Origin: Letharia columbiana
Lineage: Eukaryota; Ascomycota; Lecanoromycetes; Lecanorales; Parmeliaceae
Assembly (NCBI RefSeq): GCF_014066305.1
Contig: NW_023501039.1
Span: 1,054,001 to 1,118,000 of the forward strand
Direction: 5' to 3'
Length of the DNA: 64,000 nt
Position numbers and translations under genes: made by a program
Notes under the pieces: model-generated
What the model saw: the letters and a program-made list of their open reading frames with translations, nothing else
The model's database searches: none
What the model was told of the DNA's origin: nothing
In this document: positions 11,691-22,417 of the stretch, piece after piece
How the letters are laid out: each line of letters starts with the position of its first letter
Numbering within the stretch: position 1 is the first letter of the stretch

Positions 11691-12062
11691 CCGAAAATCT
11701 CATTTGTATAGGGCGTCCTGCCCGAAAATATTCGGCTTCGGGGCCCGCCTTCGGCGTGACTATTACCCGAGCGACTCTCTGAAAAAATCAAGTTTCTGAT
11801 TTTTGATGGGGGATTCAAGCGTCCTCGAACCCCCGACCCTCAAATTTTCAATGACTAAGCGTGTCACCCTCGGCAATGGCTAGTGTCGCTCCGGAGTGGC
11901 TAGCCAGATTCTTTAGGCTATCGACCCGGAAATAAAGCGCAGACACTATTGTTAGCAACTCAGCTAAAAAAGCTGGTTCCGAGGGTGTCTGCGCTTGACA
12001 GTCAGACACCCCTATTTGGACCTAAATACCTGCCCGCAGAGGCCCCGTAGGGCCTCGTGAGG
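11691..12062 (-). repeat. GC-normal island with a tRNA-like B box, possible SINE-like element
   Basis: A block of about 370 bp with normal base composition lies between AT-rich blocks. Read on the minus strand, a stretch near 11828-11880 has a gccgaggg A-box-like motif and a gggttcgagga B-box-like motif with tRNA-like spacing. On the plus strand, 11937-11994 forms a hairpin whose ten-base arms are gcgcagacac and gtgtctgcgc. Poly-T (minus strand) follows at its 3' side. These traits suggest a tRNA-derived SINE, but a complete tRNA fold is not visible, so this is tentative. Confidence 0.35.
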
Positions 12063-15000
12063 ACTATTTCTAATATCTAAAGAGATATAATAAGATTTCT
12101 TTTATAAATATATATTACTTCTATAATAGCTTATAATTACTCTTTATAATTCGAGTAAAAGCGTATATAAATAAGTAAATAAATAAATAAATAATCTATA
12201 ATCTATTATTAATATTATTAAATTTAATAATAAATTTATAATTTAGAGATAATAATCTAGACTATTATAGAGTATAAAATTCGTAAAAAATTTATTATAG
12301 AAATAAGATATATTTATTAAAGAATAAGAATCTATATTTAAAAGTATATAAGTACTTTATAGAATATTAAGATACTATAAAGTAAGCTAATATCTTAACG
12401 ACGTTAAAAAAATACGTATATTTCAAGATATCTAATTTTAAGTATTGCAATTATTAAAAATCTATCGTAATTTTATCGAAGTTATCTATTAAAGTAACTA
12501 TCTTAAAATCTACGTATTTATAATAAAGAGCTAATATCTAATATATTATTATAGAAGAAATCTAAAACGATAGAGTTATCGCTTATAAGCCTTATTTAGA
12601 AAACTGCGGTAAGGTATTCAGTTTGACACCAGATCTAATTAGATTACTAGATAACCATTCGAAATCCCCTTTAGAATACTATTTAATCGAGTTATAGGTT
12701 TAATAATATTCTAATATTTAATAGCTTATTTCCTCTTTTTCTTAGATTCTACTATATTACTATCTAATCTAGCTATAAACTCGATAATACTCTAAGCTTT
12801 AATAGATTATTCCCGCTTTTCCTTAGATTCTATACTTTTCGATGGAAAATATCGAATTGTAATTCTATATATTTGCTGTCGTAATTCTACACTAATATCG
12901 ATTCTAGAATTTCTCCCTATTCATCTCTATCTATCCCCATTCTTCCCCATCTATCTCCGCATTCATCTCCGCATCTATCTCCGTATCCATCTCTATCTAT
13001 TCCCATCTATCCCCGTCGAGACCTATCTATCCCCGTCCTTCCTAATCTATCGTTACATATTCTTATCTCTAGTATTCTTCTCTAGTTTTCTCTATTTCCT
13101 TTTACTATTAATATCATTTTAATACTTCTTAATACTTCTACTATACCTCTATTACTTTCGCGAAGTTCTAGTTTTTTAATTTATTCTTAATAATTACGCT
13201 TTCTAATATTATTATTATAATTATTTCGATACTTTTATTTTAATATCTTCTATAGAATATTACTCGAGTATAAAAAATTATAGTTAGAATATCTTAATAA
13301 TAGAGAAAGCTTAACGCTTAATAATAGTAAGAATAATTACGTATTAGAATAATAACGCGAGTTAAAGATTTAAGATATAATATTAATAATATAGAATAAT
13401 AAGACTTATAGAGAATTATATTTTAAAAATTAGAAGAGATTATCTTCTAGATTAGAGGGTAATTTAAATAATATTATAAGAAGAAGAGTTATTAAGGATT
13501 TTAATTCTACTAATAATAAAGATAGTAAGATAATAAAGTAGAGGGAATAATAAGATAGGAAGATAATGAGATTAATATATATTATATTTATGGTTCTTAA
13601 AATTAAAAGTCTAGTAAGTAATTTTTACGAGTCTATATTTAGAATATTAATCTTCGTAGTTTTAAATATATTAATTAAAAATCTAAGCGATAGAAGAGAT
13701 ATTAAGTATAAAGAGAAAGGTTAAAGATTTAAAGAGTCTAAGAGATTTAAAGAGAAAGTAAGTTGGCTCGTGATAATAAAATTAAATATAAAGTACTCTA
13801 GATTTAAAGTATTAATATTAAGTACTTTAGTATATTAATTCTATAAGCTTCGCGTATAAAGAAGTAAGTTAATACTTCTATAAGCTATAGAATTTATTAA
13901 TTAAGATATATAGGAAACGTAAGTAACGATTATAAAGTATATTAAATAGATTATAAATCTTTAGAGTTCTTAGGAATAAAAGCTTGTTAATAGATTTTTA
14001 TTTTAACGCTTATTTATTAAGATATAGTTCGATATATATACGACGCAGAATAGCATAAAGTATATACCCGGTTTCAAAAGTAAAGCTTAATAATCTATTA
14101 GAATTCTTAATATAAGTATCTTAAGCTTAGTTAGATATATATTAGAAGCTAAATAGAATAGAAGATAAATAAAAGAAGGTAAAGCTAGTCTGAGATATAC
14201 TATATAAATAGGAAACTAGCTAAGGTTAATACTTAGCTAATAATAGTATACGATAATATACTAATTACGTCTTTTTATAGAGATATTAAAATTCGACGAG
14301 TTAGAGTAGAAGAAGCGTCGGAGAAGATAGCCTTTATAATAATATTCTTTACGCGCTATCTAATTCTAATCTAGATATATATTATTTATCTTAAAATAGC
14401 TCTCTACTTCTCCTCGCGTAATTTTATTAGTATTATTATAAACGAAGTATTTATTATTAGCTCCTCTTTTATATATTAGTTAACTTAATTATATCTTTAT
14501 AGCTCCTCTACTCTAAACTCGAAACTATAAGCTAACTCTTTTATTTTCTCTTCGATATTAATAAATATTCTTATTTTAACTACGCGATCTTAGAAAGCGC
14601 TTAATCTACTACGAAACTAGACGAATCGATAATACGAATATTATTAAGAATATAGAAATAAGAAGCTCTATAATCTAAGGCTCTATATTAGAATCTAGAA
14701 TAGAAAAAAATAGTTATTAGAGCGATATAGTAAGAATTAATATAATCTATTAGAGTAAAATATTATTATCTTAAGCTTTTATACTTAGAGTAGACCTTGA
14801 TTATAATAATAGATAGTGCTATTAAAAGATATTAATTAGAGGATATAATTATAAGAAAATACTATTAAGAGAATCGTAGAATACTTTTTATATATTAAGA
14901 TCTATATATAAATTATTACTTCTTAAATTATCTTAATATATATATCGATATAAAATATCCTATAATTAGTCCTCTACTAAGAGACCGTCGTTTTTAAATA

Positions 15001-15215
15001 ATTTATAGTATATATATCGTAATTAAAAAATATAGTATAATAAAAATATAATAATGCGCTAAGCTTTTCTATATAAAATCTTCTAAGATATATATCTTCT
15101 AAGATCGAAAGTATAGCGCGTTAAAAGCTTTTTTTAGCTAATTATTCTAATATTAATATGTTCTATTAATAGAAAAGCATGCTAGGATATCCTTAGATCA
15201 AGATTTTATTTTACA
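12063..15215. repeat. Second RIP-mutated AT-rich block
   Basis: About 3.1 kb with the same signature as the core of the inverted element: TpA-rich, CpA-poor, CpG kept. A few C-richer spots remain near 12600-12660. A CT-rich array at about 12920-13060 repeats a degenerate 'catctatccccgt' motif. No coding frame survives and the parent element is not recognisable. Confidence 0.7.
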
Positions 15216-15730
15216 CTTTTGCTACTTTTACCTCTTCTCTCTTCTATACGTGGAAAAAAAATTTCCCCCCAATAATAAAAAAAAAAACACAAAAGAATAG
15301 TTAAAAAACACCCCCACCCTAAAAAAAACCAACCCAACCAAACGAACCCCCAAAGGAGAAGCAAAAAAAAGGGGGAAATAAAAAGGGGGGAAAGCAGGGG
15401 GCGGAGAGGGAGGGGGAGGGGGGGGGGGGGGCCGGGGTCCAAGCAAACAAACAGGATATCAAAAACAAATCTTTTTACTGGGGGGGAGGGGGGGGGGGAA
15501 TAAATATTGGATATTCATATTCGTTATAGTTATTATTATAACTAGCAGAAAGGAAAGAAAGCCCAAAAAATAACCCCAAACAACAAAAAACAAAACAAAA
15601 ACTCAACAATTAAACGTTTTATAATTTTTTATATTTTATTATATATAAAAAAATGAGGAAGTAGCCCCGATTCCCACCCAACTAGCAAATCTAAACAAAT
15701 TAAATTATGCTATCGCCTGGGGGGGAGGAG

Positions 15731-15811
<81 letters not shown>

Positions 15812-15935
15812 AAAAAAAAAAAAAAAAAATTTTAAAAACACCTTTTTTCATAACCGCAAAAAAAAAAAAAAGATATATTGAAAAAAAGAAAATTTACAAA
15901 AAACCACCCAAAATTCCCCCCCCCTTAATTCTATC
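15216..15935. other. Homopolymer-rich low-complexity stretch, probable poor consensus
   Basis: Runs of C, A, then G, a long uninterrupted run of A near 15731-15810, more A runs to 15900 and a C run near 15916. Long segments almost lack one base (A+C at 15250-15360, then A+G at 15360-15430). This looks like low-quality consensus or a badly filled gap rather than a biological feature. Frames on the minus strand here are artefacts. Confidence 0.7.
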
Positions 15936-17293
15936 CAGCGAACATGTCCATTGGTCATTCGCTTATCCAGTAGCTAGTTTATGTCTACAGCGGCCGCGTT
16001 CCGAAAGTAGGGTTAGGGCTGCACTAGTGCGGGTGCAGGACTTTCGGTGCAGACCTCTGTACACAGATTGTTTACTTTTGTTTCACCAGCATACCGAGAG
16101 CGAGGAAAATCAAAGCTCAGTTCCACCCGTCTCCGTATCTCACGATTCGCCTATATCTTGGACTATAAACACAGGCTTGTTCCCCAGACACACCAACACC
16201 AACAAACCCAAAACACCCGTGTTTTTTTCTTCATGTTGTGTACACGCTCGCAACGATGATTCTGGTTAGCTTGGTACTTGGCCTGGCATATCGGACCATC
16301 AACTTATCCAGGCATTGAAGCAAGTATCGCGATGGCCGAATCGCTGCTGTTCGCGGCGGTTGGACCATTGTACCAAAGACTACCAGAGACTCAAACAAAC
16401 GCCCTTTATGATCTTTACCAAATTGCATCAAAGTTCAGATTGCACACAAAGCTCCCGAAGAATGGGCTTCTCCCTTCGTACTCCATCGCTTAAAGAATAT
16501 GAATTTGTGCTTACACTGACAGAGAGGGAGTATCGAAGAGGTGTGACAACAGCAAAAAAGAGAGGGGTAGTACCTAGGCCCGATTTTAGGTACGGAAGCT
16601 CGCGGGTAGCGAAAAAGCCCGTACACCTCTACAGTACGGTCTTGATAACATCGCAACGAAGGGATTTTGGTTGATAATTTGAGTATGAGAACTCTTTAGA
16701 ATTTCTTGTTCTACCCTTTGTACCGCAAAAGTTTTGTCGTTACTGACGTGGCTGATTAGTTGCGACCCTGTCGAATAACTTAGGTACAAGGTTTTTTGCT
16801 GTCCGCAGATGGAAAGTATATACCTGATCTCCTACTGTATATAGAAATGAAAAGCATCAAACCATCGAAATGGTAGGATGTGAACATGTTTCTAGGTTCA
16901 AGACAAATGCAATACAAAGTGTTGATTTTGTTTCAGATTCCATTTAATTCACAAAATTTTGTCATTCTCGACGGATCGCCGTTTCTCAATTGCTAGCAGA
17001 CTGTGATCATACCTATGCAGGGTCTCAATTGTTGAGCTCAGATGCGGTTCCTGAATCCTGAATCCTGACTCCACCGGAAAACACCGTTCCAAGTGGCTGG
17101 TTAACTATGCATTACTCACGGCGCGGCCTGTTACTTGCACGCTTATATTAGCTCTTCCATCTATGATAACAACGGTCGAGGCTGAGGTCGATACAAAACC
17201 TCCACTATATACGGCCTTCACAGCCTATCTTATGTATTCGTACGATCTCTTCCTCGCTCTGCGTACCATCCCCTACCATCCGCCTCCATAGCC
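15936..17293. other. Intergenic region between the repeat block and the first gene
   Basis: About 1.35 kb of normal composition. It holds a short hairpin with a telomere-like motif at 16001-16047 and several short frames in conflicting positions (16278-16674) with no recognisable domain. The part next to 17294 is probably the promoter and 5' leader of the permease gene: it has C+T-rich stretches near 17230-17290. Confidence 0.5.
16001..16047. repeat. Hairpin with a tagggttaggg motif in the loop
   Basis: Arms ccgaaagt (16001-16008) and actttcgg (16040-16047) enclose a tagggttaggg motif and the perfect palindrome gcactagtgc (16021-16030). The motif resembles two TTAGGG telomere units. It may be chance. 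Confidence 0.4.
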
Positions 17294-19444
17294 ATGAACG
17301 AAGGCCAGAATACCATGGATATCAGAGAGCCCTACACTGCCAAAGAAGGATTGCACGATGGCTTTCCCACAGCCGAAGCCAATGACGATCGGGATGAGCA
17401 CGATCTGGCTGTGTTTGGGAAGCGGCAGTACGTTATATTTTCCGAGGCAACTCTACCCCAGTCATGCTGTCCTATGAATTTCAGACGTGTTTCAAGAGTT
17501 CTCTGCTCCTAAGACATGTCTCGCGACTCAGAATTCTTCCCGAAAGAGTAACGCTGACTCCCAAATCATCAAGACAGCTGAAGGTACGTTCGCCGTCGCC
17601 ATGGCTTTTGGCGCTGAAGTCCTACAATAGCGAAACTTTGGCTTCATTTCCATGGTCGGCCTGACATGTACATTGATGGCGACGTGGGAGGGTCTTTTCT
17701 CGTGGGTTTGGCTTTGAGGGAAACCCCAGTCACGTTCAGAATCGGATTGACTAACCGAGCACATCAGCGTATTCATCTTTGGTTTCTCCAACGGTGGGCC
17801 TGCAGGGCTTGTCTATGGCTTCATCGTTTGCTGGATTGGTACCATCGGCCTAAACTGCTCCCTGGCGGAAATGGCATCTGCGTGAGTTTTGTTCTCGGGA
17901 ACATAAAACGTGCTCATGCAGGGAATCGCAGAGTTCCCCTCGCTGGTGGACAGTACTCGATGGTCTCCGAGTATGCGCCCCCTGGCGCCTCTAGATATTT
18001 GAGTTATATAACTGGCAAGTGCAGTCAAAGATCTGGTATAACGTTTTGCTCTGGCTGACCTTTCTCAGGCTGGCTTACTTGCCTAGGATGGCAGTCGGCG
18101 ACCGCAAGTTCCGCATATCTGGGAGGGACCATGATCCAAGGTCTTATCGTGCTTAACAACCCAACCTACGTGCCTCAGAGATGGCAGAGCACGCTGCTGT
18201 TCTACGCTATAATTCTCGTTAGTTTGTTCTTCAACACGTTCCTGGTGGCATTTCTCCCGAAGATCGAGGGCTTGATCCTCGTCATCCACGTCGGCGGTTT
18301 CTTCGGGGTCTTAATACCACTGGTGTGTACGGCACCCCACGGCAGCGCGTCGGAAGTGTTCGGACAATTTGAGAATGGTGGAGGATGGAGCACGCAAGGC
18401 TTGTCGTTCTTTGTCGGCATCGTAACCGGTGTTTACTCGTTCCTCGGTCAGTTCTATCTTATAGGCCTCGATCTGGCGGTCATATCAAAGCTGACGTCTT
18501 GAGAACCGCCAGGCGCCGATGGTGCTTGCCATATGGGTAGGCTTCCTTGAATGGCTTGCATGCTGGATCGTTGGTTATCGATGGATATGCGCTGACGGTT
18601 TGTTGACACGCAGCCGAGGAGATCCCAAATGCCTCGACCGTGGTCCCGCGAACAATGATCGCTACAACTATTCTCAACGGCGTCCTCGGCTTCGCCGCCC
18701 TCATGGCTATTCTCTTCTGCGCGGGAAACGTCGACAATGCAGAGATGAGCCCGACCGGGTACCCATTCATCGAAATTTTCTACCAGGCGACAAACTCCAA
18801 TGGAGGTGCCACGGCTATGGTGTGTGTCATTCTGGCGTTAGTTTTCTTCGCAACGATCAGTCTGATCGCAACGGCTTCTCGCATGACTTGGGCTTTTGCT
18901 CGAGATAATGGCCTTCCCGGATCTAATTGGCTTTCCAAAGTATATTCATCCCTTTCTTGCCAATCCATTCCTGTATACTGAGAATCCCGTCTCATCGTAC
19001 ATCTTCGTACAGGTCGAACCTCGCTCGGCTCTGCCTCTCTACTCTATTGGTATCACAGTCATCATTAGTCTTCTTCTCGCCCTTATCAACATTGGATCAT
19101 CCACGGCTTTCGACGCCATCATTTCCCTCAGCGTCATGAGTGTGTTGGCTTCATATATGATGCCGATTATTTTGATCCTTCGGCGACGTTTTCTCAATCA
19201 ATCCATCCGGTACGGACCATGGAAACTGGGCCGGTGGGGAGCTTTGGCCAACATCGTTGGTCTCGTGTACGCTGCCATTGCCTTCTTCTTCTCCTTTTGG
19301 CCCGAGACTGCGAAGGTCACTGCGGTTGATATGAACTGGGCGTGTCTGGTCTGGGGCTTCGCTATGTTGTTCTGCACATTTTGGTACCTTGTGCGAGCAC
19401 GGCACTATTATCATGGGCCTATTTGCGAGTTTGACTTGTCCTGA
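17294..19444 (+). CDS. Amino-acid permease, APC superfamily (GABA/choline-permease type)
   Basis: Predicted plasma-membrane transporter of 523 residues that would take up an amino acid, GABA or choline-like substrate with protons. I read nine exons: 17294-17427, 17574-17583, 17631-17701, 17768-17881, 17932-18014, 18069-18446, 18513-18536, 18614-18939 and 19013-19444; together they give one unbroken frame. Family landmarks in order are LKRNFGF then MATWEG at the first membrane segment, FGFSNGGPAGLVYG, AGGQYSMVSEYAP, and the APC-typical TASRMTWAFARDNGLP near the start of the last exon. About twelve hydrophobic segments are visible. Exon 2 is only 10 nt, and intron 5 (18015-18068) starts with GC instead of GT. 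The hydrophilic N-terminus is usual for this family. The substrate cannot be told from sequence. Confidence 0.9.
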
Positions 19445-20784
19445 GAGCTTCATCATTTGCATGCACTACGTGCGTACGCATGGAGAAGTCGAAAGATGGG
19501 GAGCACTCTGCAAGAGATCCATTGGGTGCCCCCCTGGGGATTGAATAGATGCAGTACCTAATACTTGTGTTTTCCGGAGGTGTCCGTAGGGCATACGAAC
19601 ATAATTGGGGGCCCCCATGAGCGGTACGTCCTAATCTGCCCTATTACTTGCAGCCCGTGACTGCCTCAGTGGCCTGAGCACCAGTCGGATTCCAGTAAGG
19701 CACCTCCGTAAGAGATCTTGCCAAGTGAATGCTTTGCTTTCTCAACCTGTCTTCTTATTTGACCTTTTAGCCTTGTCCGATGTTCCTTTTTAAGTTCTTG
19801 ACAATAAATTAATGGCCGAGTGACATGCAGTAATGTGTGGCCTGGAGTCCAGTCTATTCTTAGACGCGTCCGGCGGCGCCAAACGGCAAGTCAACCGCCA
19901 CCGCCAAGACCTTGAACTTGAAGTTGGCAACTATGAGTCTAAAGTATGATCGACCCAAAGATCTCTCCTTAACGTGGAGGTGTCATGCTCATGCACTGTT
20001 TGCAACCAACGACAGCAGCTTCCGATTATGCAAGACGACTTTGTTCTCGTAGTGCTGACCATTAGGGTCCTTTGCCCTTCGTTTATCGGTTTGCCCTCAT
20101 CCTTGTCTTCTCTCTCTGGCGCCTTTCTTGATTGGAGCGTCTTGATTGCTGCATATCGCCTTGCAGCTGTAATTTCAGCATTGTTAGAGTGACGAATGCC
20201 CTCAACACAAGACCTCGAATCGGAAAATTCTGAAGAGATCTCTCGAAACGCTAAATAAGCACCTAGGCTGAGATCAAACATGGAGAGCCGATTTCCTTGG
20301 CTGAGGAGCTGCAGTCTCCGGCCATCGACAGGACGACTAGATAATCATGGATCAAGCCTCGTTTGCTGCTTTGTGTTTTGAAGTTGTTTGCGTTTTCTAG
20401 TTGCAATGGCGCGTTTCATAGACAAAATGTGGTCGGTCACTTGGTCAGTTGGTTGGGCAAAATGTGTTCAAGTCGTGGTTGTTGACAAATAAACACCAAC
20501 AGACCGAGCCTACCAGGGATACTGTTGACGTCGCAAGGAACAACAATAAAATTTGCAACTGCTTTTTCAAGTACTTCCTACATGGTCATCACCAGCTTGA
20601 AGCGGCTACTCTCTTCAGAAGATCTCTTATCGTTGCCAGTCATTCACTCACTGTCTCTACAACCTCAAAGATACTCGATTCCCTTTCAACACTCTCTGGC
20701 AGCCTTCTCTTCAAACCATCTTGAGGTCCAGAAAGCCACCGCGCTGGATAGCGATCGTCATTTGCAAACGCTTTTAGCGCCAAC
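19445..20784. other. Intergenic region
   Basis: About 1.3 kb of normal composition. A 116-codon frame on the minus strand (19931-20281) starts with ATG but shows no recognisable domain, and a frame overlaps it on the other strand. I see no tRNA or repeat. The last 300 bp probably hold the promoter of the next gene. Confidence 0.4.
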
Positions 20785-21857
20785 ATGACTCCTAGCAAAG
20801 ACAAGAGGCCTCTGCCCTCGTCTACTTCGATGGCATTCCACCAGTCTCCTGAGCTGCCAGAAACTTTTCAGCAATGGAAAACAGCTCTCGAGCAGGTGAA
20901 TATTTTGTATCTGAAGGGACAATGGAAACATTGCTCCGCTCAATGCAGTCAACTTCTGCTAAAGGCAAAGACCCAAGTATGAACCGACATCCCATCAGGT
21001 CCGAAGCATACTGACAACGAAAGCAGCCTCATCCATTACACACTACTTACCTCCACTTCTACTCGGCGGTTTCGAGCGAAGCGATAGGTCGTCTCACCCA
21101 TAATTTGTCGCCTGTCAAGATACACCTCCTCGAGCAGGCCAAAATCTCCTACCAAGCTGCTGCTTCATCGCTCCCTCAGGCAGATGTCACCCACGATTAC
21201 CATGGCCAATCCGACGCCGATACGCGCTCCACATGTTCAACTCCGAGTGATGAGGGATCCGATTCCTGGAGTGGTAACCCACCCAGACCCCGTGGCTCAA
21301 GTCAGCACGAGCACCCCACTCTTAACACCTCGTCACTTTCTTCGATCGACTCGGACGGATTGCCTCAAGCCGGCACGAAGTTCAGGCCTTCCCCTCTGCG
21401 TATACGGAAGATCCCCAGCTTCAGGGACGAGCTCACGGACAGCGGAGATGATGAGCAGTCCGTCTCGCCTTGCCTACACCCTCACAGTCCTCCGCAACAG
21501 CGCCGTGCATCCACAGCCCAGTCGGATTCCAGACCCACATCCATCACCTTCTCCGTCTCTGTCGACTCCTGGCTTCAGGCCCGCTCGTACGAGCGATACA
21601 ACAACCGCCTCGCTGCGTTCGCTGAAGTGATAGCCAACCACATCTCAACAATCGACATTTTGATCCAGAAGACCCGAGGGGTACAGAGCGCAAGGTACTT
21701 TACAAAGAGACTAGCGAGCCACGGGGCAGACGAAGAATCGAGGGCAGCAAATTTGAGATTCAGGATCGCAAGACTCAAGGCGAGTGGATGGAAGATGGAG
21801 CGGTTCGCAGCGGAGAGGTATCAGGAACTCTGCGCAAGGGCGTTGGCGGAATTGTGA
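20785..21857 (+). CDS. Conserved-looking fungal protein of unknown function
   Basis: Two exons, 20785-20976 and 21027-21857, give 340 residues in one frame; the 50-bp intron has a GTATGA donor and a GCAG acceptor. Residues about 20-75 form a helical region (FQQWKTALEQVNILYLKGQW, then YLHFYSAVSSEAIGRL) that resembles helical-hairpin repeats of the TPR or MIT kind. A long Ser/Pro/Asp-rich, probably disordered middle follows, with many SP and TP sites. The last 100 residues are again helical (YERYNNRLAAFAEVIANHIS and a basic C-terminus). No catalytic motif is seen and I do not recognise the family. It lies tail to tail with the histidyl-tRNA synthetase gene. Confidence 0.75.
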
Positions 21858-22417
21858 GCTCGGTTTCGGGAACTTGGCCCTGCTGCTTTGCAGTCCGTTG
21901 GGGCCACACGTCTGGCTGCCGGTTTTTGCTGTTGACCTTTGTACCAGTGGTGTAATCGTTCTGGTCACTGAGCTTTTCGACAACGTGGCCGCTAATCAGG
22001 ACAGACAGGATCATTTTTGCCTTTTGCGTTTCGTTTTTCCAAGGTGTTCTTCAGCGGTGATACCCGGGCTGGCTCTGCGAAGGTCACCTTTTGTACATAA
22101 TGATTACTAGTGGAGTCAACGATGGCTCCAATATCGATCCCTGACCGAATCTCTAATATTTGACGGTTTCTTCTGGGGCAGTCCCCCTGCTTTAAGATGC
22201 CGTGAGGGTCCCGCTTGCCACTGGCGAACTTCGCAACTTCGGTCCCACTCCCTTGCGCCAAGACGATGTTGCTGCCATGTCAACTCCCATTGATGACCAG
22301 TCAAGGCAGATTTAGGTATCAAATGCTTCATCCATCTAGCACGCAGCCGCTGATGCTCCTCAAGATATGGTACAAGCCCCATCAGATGCTCGAGACGCTT
22401 TGCCCCAACATCCCTCG
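21858..22417. other. Intergenic region between convergent genes
   Basis: About 560 bp holding the 3' ends of two convergent genes. I see only short frames without family features, no hairpin of note and no RNA gene. Confidence 0.5.

Noticed and set aside
15206..15446. Pro/Phe-rich frames on the minus strand
   Set aside because: They are translations of G and A homopolymer runs in low-complexity, probably poor sequence.
16278..16674. Short plus-strand frames before the permease gene
   Set aside because: They overlap in different phases, show no domain, and cannot be joined by good splice sites.
19931..20281. 116-codon minus-strand frame in the intergenic region
   Set aside because: It has an ATG but no recognisable feature, and a frame lies opposite; not enough to call a gene.
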